In this document: positions 44,110 through 57,100 of the stretch, piece after piece | Layout: every line of letters starts with the position of its first letter | How positions within the stretch are numbered: position 1 is the first letter of the stretch | Source: Maratus speciosus | Taxonomy: Eukaryota > Arthropoda > Arachnida > Araneae > Salticidae | Assembly (NCBI GenBank): GCA_963932465.1 | Contig: OZ010795.1 | Location: 18,783,197-18,847,196, forward strand | Reading direction: 5' to 3' | DNA length: 64,000 nt | The notes under the pieces: model-generated | The model's input: only the letters and a program-made list of their open reading frames with translations | The model's database searches: none | What the model was told of the DNA's origin: nothing | Position numbers and translations under genes: made by a program

Positions 44110-44179
44110 TCTTTTTCACTATGTTGGCCCTTTGCGCCTCTTAAACAATTACTTTGGAATCTGATTTTCCTTTTTAAAA

Positions 44180-45040
44180 GTTTCGTTGTTTACTTTGGGA
44201 ATGAAAAACTGTAAATGCCGATAAGTTTTATTGCGTGTACTTTAGTAGGTACTTCCTCTCTCAAAAATTAATATTTTTGGATCTTTCTAAAATGTAACTT
44301 TTATGCAGTTTCATTCGAAAAAATAATATTGATGAAAAAATGGCCGCTTGGCAGATTAAACTTGAGGTGGTTGTACAGTATCTAGTTTGTGCTATTATAC
44401 TTTAGATAGTAGGCGGTTGGCGGCGAGTTTTATCACTGTTTTGGTATAATTGTTAATTTCAAAATTAATTAAAATTTTCTTCTAATTAGGTACTGACATT
44501 TTATTTTTTTAACTGAATTTTATAAAAGAACGTAGATTGAGAAATTACCTGTCCAGAAATGTAACTCTTACCATTTTATGTCCATTATTTAAGTATCTAT
44601 GTTGTTTGAAAAAATAAGTTTGACGAAAAAAAGGGGGATCATTTTAAGTAACCTGGCATTTTAAAAATAATCTATATCTCTCTTTAAAATTAATGTAGGC
44701 CGATGCATTTGATCTTGAATTGAAAGATTTATTCGTAAGAATATTGTATTTTTCGTTTTATTTTTCTGTTATTATTGGTTCCTTTTATATCTGAAATTTT
44801 ACGCTAGCATGTTTGATCGATATAAGATGGAGACGTTGTGTCCTGTATAATAAACAGTTAAGTGGTCTCGACGTTCTTGGTGCTTGTTCGTTTGGCGAAG
44901 TTGGCATTTTTTTATAGCTTGGCTTGGCCTAACGACCGTCCTGTTTGTTAAACTTATAATTTGTAGGTAGGATTATTAGAAAAATATATATATATATTTT
45001 AAATGAAACATTAAAAACTCCCTTTCCTATGATCTCATTC
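44180..45040. other. Intergenic, nothing recognised
   Basis: AT-rich sequence without notable frames; a (TA)n run lies at about 44,980. Confidence 0.4.
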
Positions 45041-45910
45041 TCGTAGAAAAGGCATATTTACATGATTTAACAAACTGCATCAGAAATAAAGCAACTCTAT
45101 ATCATGAACAAAGAATAATATCTGAAATCATTTGATTTTCCATAATCTGAGAAAAGGTCAATGAAATGGCTATTTTAAATCTAGCACGTAGATCTCCAAG
45201 AGAATTGTAAAAAAGGACAATGATGCCGTATAATCTAATCTAGTCTTTATCCATTTTAAAATTCGACTCTTATCTAAAACTGGATATTTTTAAAGATTGG
45301 ATTCAGAAATCTTAAAACAGATATTTCCACGATCCATAATGAAAATCTTTCGACTACGTCATAGTCCCTTGACACCTTTGACAAAATAAACCTATTTCTT
45401 TGTCAGATTTATTTTTTCTTGCAGTCGAGAATACTGACTGTCAGTTTTTATTTTCTAATATTCAAATAGTTAGTTCTGAACTATCCTATAAAACAAAATA
45501 CTCTTTGTAGTAATGCTTATATATTTTTTATTTCAAAATATAAATAAATTTATATATTTTGTAATTTGTTATAGAAAGGAAAATTGGAGAAATATAGCAT
45601 CATCACTTCATTTTAGAAAATTTAACGACAAGCGAAAGGTTGTGGATTACGAACGATGATGTTAAGAATACAAGATGAAGCTAAAATATTTGAAAAAAAA
45701 AATCCAAGTCGAATCAGACGCATGGAAGCGAACAAAAAATATATATGAATTATCGAGAAAATACAGAAAAATTTATTATCTACTTATTTATTTGCTGTTA
45801 AAATGTTTTACTTTATGTTTAAAATGTCTTTTAAGAAATGATGGACATAAATCGTGATCAAGTTAAATAATCTTGCGGAAGCGAATAAACTAATTTCTTT
45901 CGTTTCCCAA
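45040..45910. repeat. 5' part of the long dispersed repeat (paralog of 13.6-14.9 kb)
   Basis: Shares in order AATCTGAGAAAAGGTCA, TTTAAATCTAGCACGTAGAT, AAATTCGACTCTTATCTAAA and AAAGATTGGATTCAGAAATC with 14,285-14,480. The homology continues to about 45,670. The missing 3' part reappears at 49,430-50,045. Confidence 0.55.
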
Positions 45911-46257
45911 TCATTTTGTCCTTTTGAATAAACAATAAATCTGTCTACTCGATAATTGTACAACCTTGAATATCTCGGACGTAAGAACGTTATATGATTA
46001 AATCAGACTCGTAAAAAACTTATAAACTATAATAACTGTTTAATCATTATCATTTTTCATGATGCAATCCTTTTTTTCCATTTCATTCTAGAGATATGTA
46101 GTCAGTACTGAAAGACGGCATAAAAAGGCTCTCTATAAAACGTGATTATGCATTCAATTAAACAAGTTATGTTATTATTCTATTGTCATTTAATAATTAA
46201 CACACAATCTTGTACTATTTTCAAGATGCAGACTAAAGAATAAATCTATCTATATTA

Positions 46258-47080
46258 TAAAGGACAAACATATCTGTGCGTAACGCATACGTCATTTGGC
46301 GAATGGCAGCACTTTGAAATTTGAAATAAAATTTTGGTTTTGCAATTTTCTCTACTGAAAATTTTTAAACTTCTAAACATCGCACATTTAAAATTTTTAC
46401 ACCGTTCTATAAGGAAAAAAATGCTCTTTTAAATGCAATTTGTTTGAAAGCTGTATCTCAATTTATTTTTGAGATATTAATTTTTTTGTAGTTTTTAATA
46501 CCATTTTTCTTATCGTGGCAACAAACGTACCTCATTTCTATTGAAAGTCATTGAAAGTAAACGGAAAATAGTCAAAAATAGGAGATACTGTATCTTTTTG
46601 TTGCCATTTTCTCATAAAACCTGAAAAAAAAATGAAATTAAAATATGGGCTAAGCGTCAAGAGTATTGTCTGTTATTCCGTGATAATGACGTCATACGCA
46701 CACTTTTCTCTAGACGAAGTTTAAGACTGAATTTTAAAAGTCAATTGCTTTAGCGGATGCAAATGGCGTCATTTTATAAAAAAGCGTGTATTTTAATTCT
46801 TAAACCTGACTTATGTTTTGTAGAAGTGCGTCATTTTCACAGCCCAGCTACTTTGAAATTCTTCACAGGTGAAAATGCTTCACTTTTGAAAATAATGTAA
46901 TCGAAATCACACACTGATAAAACGCAATGTTTTACAAAAATTTAGAGTGTCTTTATAAAAGAGAGGTGACATGCAAATAATAGCGATTTATATTACAGAA
47001 TTTGATGATTCTCGCCTGCATGGATTTGCTTCGCCGAGTTAGACAAGCAAATCATTAATCAGTGGTTTAAAATAATATCG
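46258..47080 (+). mobile_element. Helitron-like dispersed repeat H1, copy 2
   Basis: Matches 25,469-26,300 from TCTATATTATAAAGGACAAA to CGCCGAGTTAGACAAGCAAA in the same orientation at about 93% identity. Again preceded by A. No 3' hairpin/CTAG terminus was located. Confidence 0.5.
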
Positions 47081-48028
47081 TGTTCCTGAAGTTTTTGTCG
47101 AAAATTTTCTCGAATAATGAAATTTTAATGCTTTCTATTAATTATATTATACTATAATTTTTCAAAATAATATAATTTGCTTAATTTAATTTTTCCTAAT
47201 TTTATATAATCTGTATATTTAAAACACCAGTGTGTTTTTTGTCATGTACCCTGATCTTTCTGCTGAACAAATTTTACAAATATTTTTTTTTTACTTGAAA
47301 GCTCTTCCTTTGTAGATGTGATCGCACTATCTATTTTCTTTTTTTAAATATCCCCACTTTTATATTTTAATTTTAAAAGCATTTTATGAAATTTCTTCAA
47401 AATGATGAAAATTAGATAGCTTTCATTATTGCAGACCAGAGAGAAATAAAGAGGTATTTTTAACTTTATTCATGCTATTTTCTGAAAAAAATTCAAAATT
47501 GTTGATAAAAATTGTTGTATAGGGTTTAGTGGCGCAAAATCCCATTAGGAGCCGAATAATATATTAGAGGCATAATAACGGAAAATGCCATACTGCTTTT
47601 GAAAACACGCATTTTTCCTCATAAATTTTCTAATTGTTTTCCATTCTGCCTGTGTACTGATACAAAGTTTCAGACACTAGGCGAAATGCTTATTTAATTG
47701 AAAATAAAGTCATATTTAAAAGAAAACGATCATTTTCTTAAATAGAACTAAAAATTTTAACACAAATGCGTCTAAAAAACAAAAATTACGGAAAATTTTA
47801 CTCTCCGGTATTGAGATTAGAATCTCAAGTAAAGGGTGAGTCTGTTCACATAAAAGATGTTGCTGGCAATCGTGACTTCAAGTTTTGAGTTAAATTGATT
47901 TTTAAATGATCAAACAAAATACAATTTTTTTTAAATGATGAATATGGATATGAGAAATGCGTATGCAAATTTTGAGAAGGTGAAAATTGCTGTTTTCATT
48001 CCGGAAATCCAAGCATAAGAACCTCAAT

Positions 48029-48275
48029 CACTGTAAAAAAAAAAAAAGGACTAAAATACGGAAATACTACTGGCAATCTAGACGCCAGTATTATTTCCGT
48101 ATTTTAACGGAACTTTTTCCCGGTAAATAACAGAAAATTTTCCGTTAAATTCCAAAAAAACGGAAAATTTTCTGTAATTTACCGAGAAAAAGTTCCGTTA
48201 AAATACGGAAATAGTACTGGCGTCTAGATTGCCAGTAGTATTTCCGTATTTTAGCCCGTTTTTTCTTTTACAGTG
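48029..48275. mobile_element. 247-bp near-perfect palindrome (CACTGTAAAA MITE)
   Basis: It begins CACTGTAAAAAA and ends TTTTACAGTG. The arms, including ACTGGCAATCTAGACGCCAG / CTGGCGTCTAGATTGCCAGT, are complementary nearly throughout around a centre at about 48,152. An inner part (CGGAAAATTTTC...) is also self-complementary. No target duplication is obvious and there is no coding capacity. Confidence 0.8.
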
Positions 48276-48330
48276 GGATAACCACATCCTAATAACTGAT
48301 CTTTATTATATTTTACTGACTAAGTATCTA

Positions 48331-48560
48331 TAGTATAAAGAACAAACGTATCTGTGTCATTTTGCGCTGACGTCATTTTGCGAATGGCAACAACGATCAA
48401 ATTTCGGTCTTGAAATTTTCGCTACTGCAACTTTTTAATCTTCTGACCATAGTACATTTTCCATTTTCGTCGAATAGGGAAAAAAAATTACTCTCTTTAT
48501 AAACTGTATGTATTATATTTTCTAAGATAATTTTTAAGCTTGATTTTTTTTAAGTTTACC
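48331..48560 (+). mobile_element. Diverged H1 copy 3, 5' part
   Basis: TCTATAGTATAAAGAACAAA CGTATCTGTG, then GACGTCATTTTGCGAATGGC and CGCTACTGCAACTTTTTAA, parallel the start of the copies at 25,469 and 46,258. Similarity fades after about 230 bp. Confidence 0.5.
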
Positions 48561-49429
48561 TTCTCATGTGCCGCTTTCAATACATAATAATAATAAATAT
48601 TTTGCACATAAAGCAACAAACATTTTTTCAGCATTTGTTGAATAATATTGAAAAAACGCAAATCTAACATATTTGTAATCGTACAATTTAAATTTTTAGA
48701 TCACCAAAAATGATTTTTTTTTAATGGAATTTGTTTGCAAAGTTCATCTCAGTTTACTGATTGTCTATGGTTTTAAAAACAATTTTAAAGTATGAAATAT
48801 TTTTTAATTTATCTATATTGCGCGGACCTCGATTACGAAAGATTAATCCGTTTGCCCTTAAAACAAAATAAAGAGTTCATCATTTTCTTACCGCTAATAT
48901 CCAATAAAAAAAAATCCCTATAAACAAATAAATAAAATAGTATAAATAAAACGCAAATTTACCAGACATGTATAAGCTCTGAATTTATCAGAATATAAAA
49001 GGAAGCCATAAGTAGGAAAATATTGGCAAATAACTCTTAGCATGCGGCTAGTAAGAAAATATCTCTTTTGATAAATTTCAAAAAATTATTTCATTGTATA
49101 ATTCATATTTTCCATATGAAAAATGCTTTTATAATGTAAGTGGTCAATCTAAAAAAATTATTGCATATAAAATAATGATTGGTTTTCAATTTTAAAAAAA
49201 GGTTTTCACCTATATTCTTTAACCCGGGAAACCCGGGTTCGATCCCCTAGTCTTTTTAAAAGGATAACAATGAAAAATCCGTACTCATTTTTATTTCAAA
49301 AAGGAAGTATCACTCTCTTTCTGGATAAATCGGATAATAGTGGATCGCGAAAGAGAAGTTACATGAAAGTAGGGTAGGTTCCAATTTTCTTAGCTCTTAG
49401 CGTGGAACATATTTATGTGTTTGTATAAA

Positions 49430-50045
49430 TAGAATTCCGAATTCGCTCCTAAATTACAGGATTCAATATCCTATCAGGAAACACATATATTTTATCGCAA
49501 AATATCTTTTAATAGACACTTATTTTTTAACACAAAACACTATTTTAAAATCAGAAATCAAAAAACTTCTACGGTCAAAAAAGAAAAACTTTTGTCTATT
49601 AAAAATAATGTCGGTATGATGATAAATATTTTTCCTTATTTGTGCCGATATAAATGGTGTACTTAAATTCTCCATTTATATATTTTTCTGGATTCAAAAA
49701 TGTATTTCACCCCTTTTCGCCCTTTTTTTTTACCATTGCTTTTCTATTACCTATCAAAAACATCCAAAAAAAGATATTCCTTAATAAGTTTTTCTTCGGC
49801 CATTTTACTTTGTGATTTTTCTTTAGAATGGAATTTAAATTTATGGTACGCAAATGTTATGAGAAATTTAAAACATGTAATAAAGAAATCAGAAAAAAGG
49901 ACTAAACAAAAGGCTTAAGAAATAACTTTTGGGGGATATTTTTGATAGGTAATAATTAATCGTAATTCTGGCGAAAGAAAATATATTGATTTTGAGTCCT
50001 GAAAATGTATGAATGGATAAGTTTTGTATACCATTACTACTAGAA
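49430..50045. repeat. 3' part of the long dispersed repeat (paralog of 14.9-15.54 kb)
   Basis: GGTATGATGATAAATATTTT, GTGCCGATAT, TATATTTTTCTGGATTC and AATTTATGGTACGCA correspond in order to 15,080-15,350, and the match continues to the TTGATTTTGAGT block at 49,990. The 72-codon frame here has no counterpart preserved in the paralog. Confidence 0.55.
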
Positions 50046-50881
50046 AGGTAGCCCGTCAAAAATGACGGAAAATTTGATATAAAGATATATACAACTCATG
50101 TGCAAGAATATAAGATTTTCTCGCTTGTTCCACAGTGATAGATGAAATTAACACATTTTAAGAACGAAACACATTTATGAAAAACTGTGTACAGTAGAAG
50201 ACCACTAATCTGCAAAGTTTAGTTCCATGTGTTGTCCGGATTTGAGGCTTTTTGCGGTCATGTCTATTCAATCTTTGTTTAGATTTTTTTTAAGTTCATG
50301 TATTGGACAATTTATATTGTTAATTCTTAAAAATAAATAAATTACATACTTGAAGTAAGGTAAAAACTATTAAACTATCATATACGATTTAATGAAATGG
50401 TATTATACGTGTGTGCTTCACGATCTTGGTTACAACGGTGGCGAAATTGGATAAAACTTGTCATAATCATAATTGTGTGGGCCGCTATAACAAAGACGTA
50501 ACCAGTTTTTAATAAAATTTCTGATATAACGTAGTTTTCAAAAACTTGTGTAAAATTGCCGGCCGTTCTGATATTATGTCAGGCCTAGGAATAATATTTG
50601 TAACACTGAAGAGTTTCCATGTATATGTGGAATTTAGGAAAGCTTCTCCAAAAGAAAGGTCCTGAAATGACATTGTAATTCCTGTAACTTCAAAGTTTAA
50701 TTGGGCCCTGATGTTGCTTACTGAAATCTAATAAATACAGTTATTTTGAATATTACAACAGAATTAAACAGTTACACTTATTTAACTTAAACCCGCTGTT
50801 ACGCCAATGTTATTTTTTAGTATTAACAAAGAAAATTATTTAAATTTTTCAAATCATACATTTATAATTTTTTTACTATTT

Positions 50882-50907
50882 AAGTATTGCGCGGCAGCGC
50901 AATACTT
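50882..50907. other. Perfect 11-bp-stem GC-rich hairpin
   Basis: AAGTATTGCGC-GGCA-GCGCAATACTT is a perfect inverted repeat with a 4-base loop in an AT-rich setting. It resembles hairpins near Helitron 3' ends but no CTAG follows within 20 bp. Function unknown. Confidence 0.6.
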
Positions 50908-51995
50908 ATTTATGTCCAGTGTCACTTCTCAATGTTAATTTAACATGGAAAAGCCTATGGAGATCATAACTTTTTCATTTTTTCTGCCCACTTTTTTGTC
51001 CCTGATGCCCCTCATTTTTTATTCTTTACTAATTTTAATAATATTACAAATTTAAAGTGTAAAAAAGGTTTGCCTGACTTCAGGGTCAAAACGAATGGTA
51101 AAATGCCTTTGCATATGGGTTAATTATAACCCAGGGAGAAACATGGGTCAATTTATTTTTACATTATTCAAAAATTTTTCTTAATAATTCCAATTTTCTC
51201 TTTTTTCATTGAAAATCAACGGACTTTTTTCATAGAAAATGTAACATTTTTACTTCATTGTTGCAAAAATTTCAAAAGCCGTAATAAGAATTTATTTCTT
51301 TTTAGTTGAAAGATTTTCACGTGAAATATTAAATTGAGCTAGTTTTTTTTTCAAAAATCATAGTGGAAATAAAAAGGATATGTTCAGAATAAGTTTTTGC
51401 TTTGGTCAAGTTTATATTTTAGTAAAAAGTTTCTAATGGATAGCTATTTTTACGCAAAGTAGCGAACATAGTGGGGAATTACATAACTTAAATTTTAAAA
51501 TGTATTTTCTTTTTCGAGATGAGAACTAATTATACCCCAAGTTAAACTTAGGTAATAATTTTCTGATGTGTTTATATCACACCTTGGGAGAGAACAGGGT
51601 TTAAAAATTTAAGTAAAACTTTTATTTTTTTATTTTTTACTGTATCAGAGCTATAATATTGTTAAATATTAGCAGTAAGGACTCAACACAATTTACATTT
51701 ACATTCATAGCGTTCCTGAGTGGGAAATATGGTATCTAAATTACTTACTAAGGTTACTTTTTTATGTTTTGATTATAGATTTTTTACGTTCAGATTGGAA
51801 GTTTTTGTCCAAACTACCGCAACCTGCATTACTACAGTAGTGGAACATTTTGAATTACACATTGGTAAATTGCATCCGACATTGTGATGCAATACCGCAT
51901 ACATCAACGCCTGATGATGATACTCTCCATTAATTTTGAAATGCGTTCGTCTGAGTGCAATAGTTATTAAAAAACTTGACATGTTAAACAAAAAC
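50908..51995. other. AT-rich DNA, nothing recognised
   Basis: Only a 74-codon minus frame at 51,773-51,997 with no recognisable motif. No RNA or repeat identified. Confidence 0.4.
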
Positions 51996-52000
51996 ATAAT

Positions 52001-52546
52001 TTGAAGACAAATTAAAAAAACAAAATTTATTTCCTACATTGTTTAAGCCCGAGAAGGGACAGATATTAAGATATTTCATTCAATTTGTTTTACATTTAAT
52101 GTTAAATTTTTATAACGAATTAGTTAAGCAATTGAAGATTTAAAAAAAAAATACTTAAAACACCCTAAAAAATTAGATTCCGTTCAAATGAAATCGAAAT
52201 AAATTTTAGACCTTTTTTTTTAAGTTTTGTATTTTGCATGCATCTTATCATTTATGCACAATTGTCATAAACATAATGCAAAATCTGCAATACAAATATT
52301 TTCAATTGAAAATGGAAGAAGTCTAAGATTTATTTCGATTTCATTTGAACGGAATCTAATTTTTTAGGGTGTTGAGTATCATATTGTATGATTTTTTTCT
52401 TTTCAATCTTCAATTAGCTTAGCTAATTTGTTACAAAAATTTAACGTTAAATGTAAAACTAATTGAATGAAATATCTTAATATCTGTCCCTTCTCGGGCT
52501 TAAACAATATAGGAAATAAATTTTGTTTTTTTAATTTCTCTTCAAA
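52001..52546. mobile_element. Foldback element with about 230-bp arms
   Basis: The left arm starts TTGAAGACAAATTAAAAAAA CAAAATTTATTTCC and the right arm ends with the complement. Shared internal blocks include AAGCCCGAGAAGGGACAGAT, ATTAAGATATTTCATTCAAT and TTAGATTCCGTTCAAATGAA, with the loop at about 52,225-52,300. Arms differ by scattered substitutions. No coding capacity. Confidence 0.8.
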
Positions 52547-52549
52547 AAA

Positions 52550-53186
52550 TTTTTTTGGCTTAATTTAATAACTAAATAATGAAAAATATGCTTTTGTTCT
52601 GAACTCATAAATATGACACTAAAGTAATGTAACTGTTAGAAAATGCTCTTCTGCTTCAAGAACATTCCACCAGATGGCAGCATCAGACAATCCTTTTTAT
52701 TTGATCTACTGTGACAGTCACTCAGAACAGTTAGTGTTTCCCCTTCCCTTATAGCAGTTGGCAGCAAAATGCTGGTGGATTAAATATCCAATAATATTCC
52801 AAAGGAATGATAATATGTTAAAAGAAATTGCAACAAACCACAGTTCAAAGTATTTCTTTGTGTTTGTAAATAGTCTTATTTATCTGTTTTGTTTTATTGT
52901 GAAGTGTGATCAGTATTGTATCCAGCATATATATTATTCTAGTGTATTTAATCTTCAAATAAATGTTTATTTTGTTCATCCTAAGAAGAGTATATTTCTA
53001 TTGAAATGCATCAAAACATAAAGGTAAAACTTTTAACTTTTCATTGTTTACCTATTGAGGAATTTCGTATTCATGCCTTCCATATGGAATAACATTCCAA
53101 CAGTAACTAAGAGACATTGCAAAATAAAATCTTTGTGAATTCAAGCCGTAAACAAACGATACCGCTACCATTTTACCTACTATAAA
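52550..53186. other. Flank of the BEL/Pao insertion, nothing recognised
   Basis: Less AT-rich around 52,620-52,780. An 87-codon frame at 52,758-53,021 is hydrophobic with no recognisable family. It might be a decayed or lineage-specific sequence. Confidence 0.35.
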
Positions 53187-53867
53187 TGTTGGCGCCGAAA
53201 TTCATCTGACAAATAAATTTTCAAAATCCAAGTGAGATGGGAGAGCAATTAGGTTAAATAGTTTATTAAATAAAACTGAAATAGTATGTAAATTCTATTC
53301 ATCATTAGAAGTTAATAATTGTTCCATAATAGTAATTCTCCGTATTTAACAGAGCCAATACAAAAAAAAAATGTGTTCTCTGCTTGGTTGCAGAGTCAGG
53401 ACTTCCACTATACACTCTGTATTAAACAGAGCCATGATTTAACAATTGGCATCTCTGATTACAGAGTCAGGACATGTTACATGTTCTCTGCTTGGTTACA
53501 GAGTCAAGACTGACCATTTTAAAAATGATACATATTATATAAAATAAACATCAAAATAAAAATTACAATATGCAGTTATAAATCTTCTAAATAGCTATAA
53601 TATTCATTTAAATGACATCCAAGTAATTATAAAACTAATAAATCACCATCAATTCAAAATTATTATAAAGTAAATAAATCTATATTACATGACCTTGAAA
53701 TCATAATGTTACTCATAAATATTGATTCAGGGTTATAAACAATTTAGATAAACAGATTAGATTTTTTCTGTCAAAAGAAATCAGTTTTATAATTATATTT
53801 CGCAATATGAAAGATAAACAGAGTTAAATTATAAACAAATAAATTTGAGGGCATTTACGCCGTAACA
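53187..53867 (-). repeat. 3' LTR of the BEL/Pao element
   Basis: 681 bp, bounded by TGTT...AACA. Differs from the 5' LTR by T at 53,333 (C at 59,819) and by A10 against A15 in one A tract. It contains three CTCTG...CAGAGTCA(G/A)GAC blocks that can form small hairpins. Confidence 0.95.
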
Positions 53868-53879
53868 TCCTCCGCCTCC
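53868..53879 (-). promoter_or_regulatory. Polypurine tract
   Basis: On the minus strand GGAGGCGGAGGA abuts the start of the 3' LTR. This is where plus-strand DNA synthesis is primed in LTR elements. Confidence 0.85.
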
Positions 53880-54160
53880 ATGAACGAAGTTCATCGAACA
53901 ATTATAACTTACCAAATTTCCACTATCACATACTAAATAATCAAATATTAAATACAAATTTAAAATATTACCTTAAATGTTAAGTATAACTAAAATGAAA
54001 TGCAATTAAATCCTACTACTTCTATAAAAAACAGTTTCTGGAACAACTAAAAATAGAAAAAGACATTAATATACAAAATAGTTCAGAAAGTTACAAAAAT
54101 TAGACATAGAAAAAAATAATAATAATAAAGTTAGTTAAAATAAAGTAAAATTCTATTATA

Positions 54161-57100
54161 TTAAATGTCCATCGGTAGAGGAGACAATTTTGTGATAGGG
54201 CGTTTCAGTTCACCAGTAGAAGTCTTTAATTTGACAACACGAACAATATTATCATCCCCAGGAAATAGTTCAATTATTCTGCCCAATTTCCACCTTAATG
54301 GGGGCTGGTTTTCTTCCTTTATCAACACCAAGTCATTGATTTTTAAGTTCGGGTTGCTTCTAAACCACTTTGTACGTTGCTGCAATTGTGAGAGATAGTC
54401 TGACGACCACCTTTTCCAAAAACTTTGGAAAATCTTTTGTAGCAATTTCCAACGTTCCAAAGGAGTTACATAGGTAGAGGAGATATCAGGCTCAGGTAAG
54501 GAGGTCAAGGGTGCTCCTATAATAAAATGTCCTGGCGTCAGAGCCGTAAAGTCATTTGGATCAGAAGACTCAGCGACAAGCGGTCTTGAATTTAAGCATG
54601 ACTCAATTTGTGCAATTAAGGTCAAAAATTCTTCATAAGTTAAAATCTGATCACCAATTGTTCTCTTCAAATGATTTTTCATTTGTTTTATTCCCGCTTC
54701 CCAAAGGCCTCCAAAGTGAGGGGCGGAAGGTGGGTTGAATTTCCATACTATCATTTCGTCAGTAAGATACTTGTGCAATTTTTCATCAGAAGCAATTAGA
54801 GACATCATTCTCTTTATTTCGCGGTCTGCCCCTACAAAATTTGTACCTCTGTCGGAAAATATTTCTAGAGGTTTTCCACGTCGAGCCACGAATCTTTTCA
54901 ATGAGGCTAGAAAGGTTTCAGTTGTAAGATCAGTGACTAACTCAAGATGGATAGCTTTTGTTACGAAACAAACATACAGACAAACATAATGTTTAAAGGG
55001 TTTCACACCACGTCCCTTACGAGGTTTGATCAAAAAGGGGCCGGCTAAGTCGACTCCTACTCTTGAAAATACCCGAGCTTGTGTCACGCGTGCTGATGGC
55101 AGATTTCCCATCAACTGAGATGAAAGGTGTGATGAATTTCGGAAACATTTCATACATTTCCTTATTTCTCTTTTCACAGCTTCTTTAGCATTAATTATCC
55201 AAAATTTTTGTCGAATTGCTGAAATTGTCAATTGAGTCCCGCTATGAAGATGTTTCTCATGAAAATACTTTATTATCAAGTCTGTAACATGATGCCTTTT
55301 AGGGAGAATGATTTGATGTTTTTGATATTCAGACAAGTTTGCATTTTTTAGCCTACCTCCAACACGAAGAATATCATTTTCGTCAAGAAATGGATGTAAA
55401 GGAAGGAGTTTGCTTTTAGAATTTAGGATCTTTCTGGATTTTAGAATTTTCAGTTCGTCTCCGAATTCATGGTTTTGAATTAATTTCACAATAGCATTTG
55501 TTGCCCTTTCAAGTTCTGGAACAGTCAAAAAACCATAGACTCTTTCAGATGGGCATGTACTATTTTTGATGAATCTGAGGCACCAAGCCGTAATTCGTTT
55601 TAATTTAGACCAGGATGAAAATTTAAATAAAAGCTCAAATTCTGGAATATTTTGGGATATGGAGCAAACAAGCGTTTTACGTTGTTCTTGCAAGACCTCT
55701 TCATCAGGTAGATTAGGTTGAGTTTCAGGGGGAAATACTGGTAACGATTCTTCCTTCAGCCAGCTAGGACCATGTAACCATACCTCGTTATTAATCAATT
55801 CAGATGCAGAGCAACCACGAGAGAGAACATCTGCAGGATTTTCCTTTCCTTTACAAAATTTCCATTGTACAGGAGCAACAAGTTCCTGAATTTCGCGTAC
55901 GCGGTTTGCCACAAAGGGCTTCCAGTTGTTAGCACTTCCTTTAATCCAGTGCAAGGTAATTTGGGAGTCACTTAGACAAAATATATTTTCATTCACAATT
56001 TTAAATATTTCCTTTAAATAATTCGCTAATCTTGCAGCCGTAAGTGCTCCAAGAAGTTCGATGCGCGGCAATGTAATTTTCTTGAGAGGCGCTACTCTCG
56101 ACTTTGCTATTACAAATGAAGTTTCACAAGAAGAAGAATCACGTAAATAAGCCACTGACCCATACCCCTTTAAACTAGCATCAGAAAATATGAAAAGTTG
56201 AGCGGTTTCAGGATTTAATTTTGGGATAGTTACAAAATATTTTCTAAGAATTTCAAAATTTACCAAGTCTTTTATTTCATTATGCCATTTTCTGAATTTT
56301 CCACTTAAAGAATCTGGTAATGTAGAATCCCAGTCAATTCCATGTTCCCAGAGTTCTTGCATTAAAAATTTAATTCTTATCACGAAAGGGGAAATGAGTC
56401 CAATAGGATCATAAATTTTTGCCACAGTTTGTAAAACAATACGTTTGGTAATAATTTTATGGTCAAATTCTACTAAAAGTGGTTGTATGTCTATTTTCAA
56501 GGTGTCACTTTCTGTTATCCATATAATTCCCAATACCTTCGAAAGATTTTGTTCAAGAGTGTCTTCCTCAAAGTTTATTCCATGTTCCTTCCATAAAAAT
56601 TTTAAATCGGAAGAATTGGTTTTAAATTTTCTGAGTTTCATATTGGCCTCACTCAATATCTTCTCTGCACCGTTTGATAAAACAAAAGCTTCATTTACTG
56701 AATCAGCTCCATGAAACAGGTCATCAACGTATAAGGAAGTATCCAGCATATTAACTATTTTTCCAAACAAATCTTTATACCCCTCAATGTGATGTTTGAT
56801 GGTTGCAGAAAGGAAAAAGGGTGAAGTTGTTACACCAAAAGTTACACGGGTCATGCGAAAAACCTTCAAAATGGGATTGTTACTAGTGATATTGTCAAAC
56901 CACAGGAACCTCAAAAAATTTCTATCTTCTTGTTGTATCTGGATTTGCAAGAATGCCTTTTCTATATCGGCCAAGAAAGCAATTTTGTGGAGACGGAATT
57001 TTAAAATAATGTCCAATATGTTAGGATTTAGATTGGGCCCAGGAAATAAGCACTCGTTTAACGATTTTGCCCCCTTATCTTTGGATGACGCATCAAAAAC

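Larger units (their letters stand above)
43040..44175. repeat. Second tRNA-like repeat family, three units
   Basis: The units at about 43,040-43,355 and 43,365-43,690 lie head to tail on the minus strand. The unit at about 43,845-44,175 is on the plus strand. Each has GCCTTGCATACAATATT, GCCAACATA, the tRNA-like module, CTCA(T/C)TATTATATGTTGGCAAG, GTGAGCCAC...GACATGAGGCAAAC and ACTATATTAATACATGGAAA. The opposing-frame open readings of 74-103 codons are mirror artefacts of the repeat. Confidence 0.7.

Noticed and set aside
49229..49252. B-box-like GGGTTCGATCCC suggesting a tRNA
   Set aside because: No matching acceptor, D or anticodon arm upstream. At most a fragment of a tRNA-derived repeat.
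50191..50260. CAGTAGAAGACCACTAATCT as a pogo/Tigger-like TIR
   Set aside because: Only one end is visible; I found no inverted partner, so no element can be delimited.
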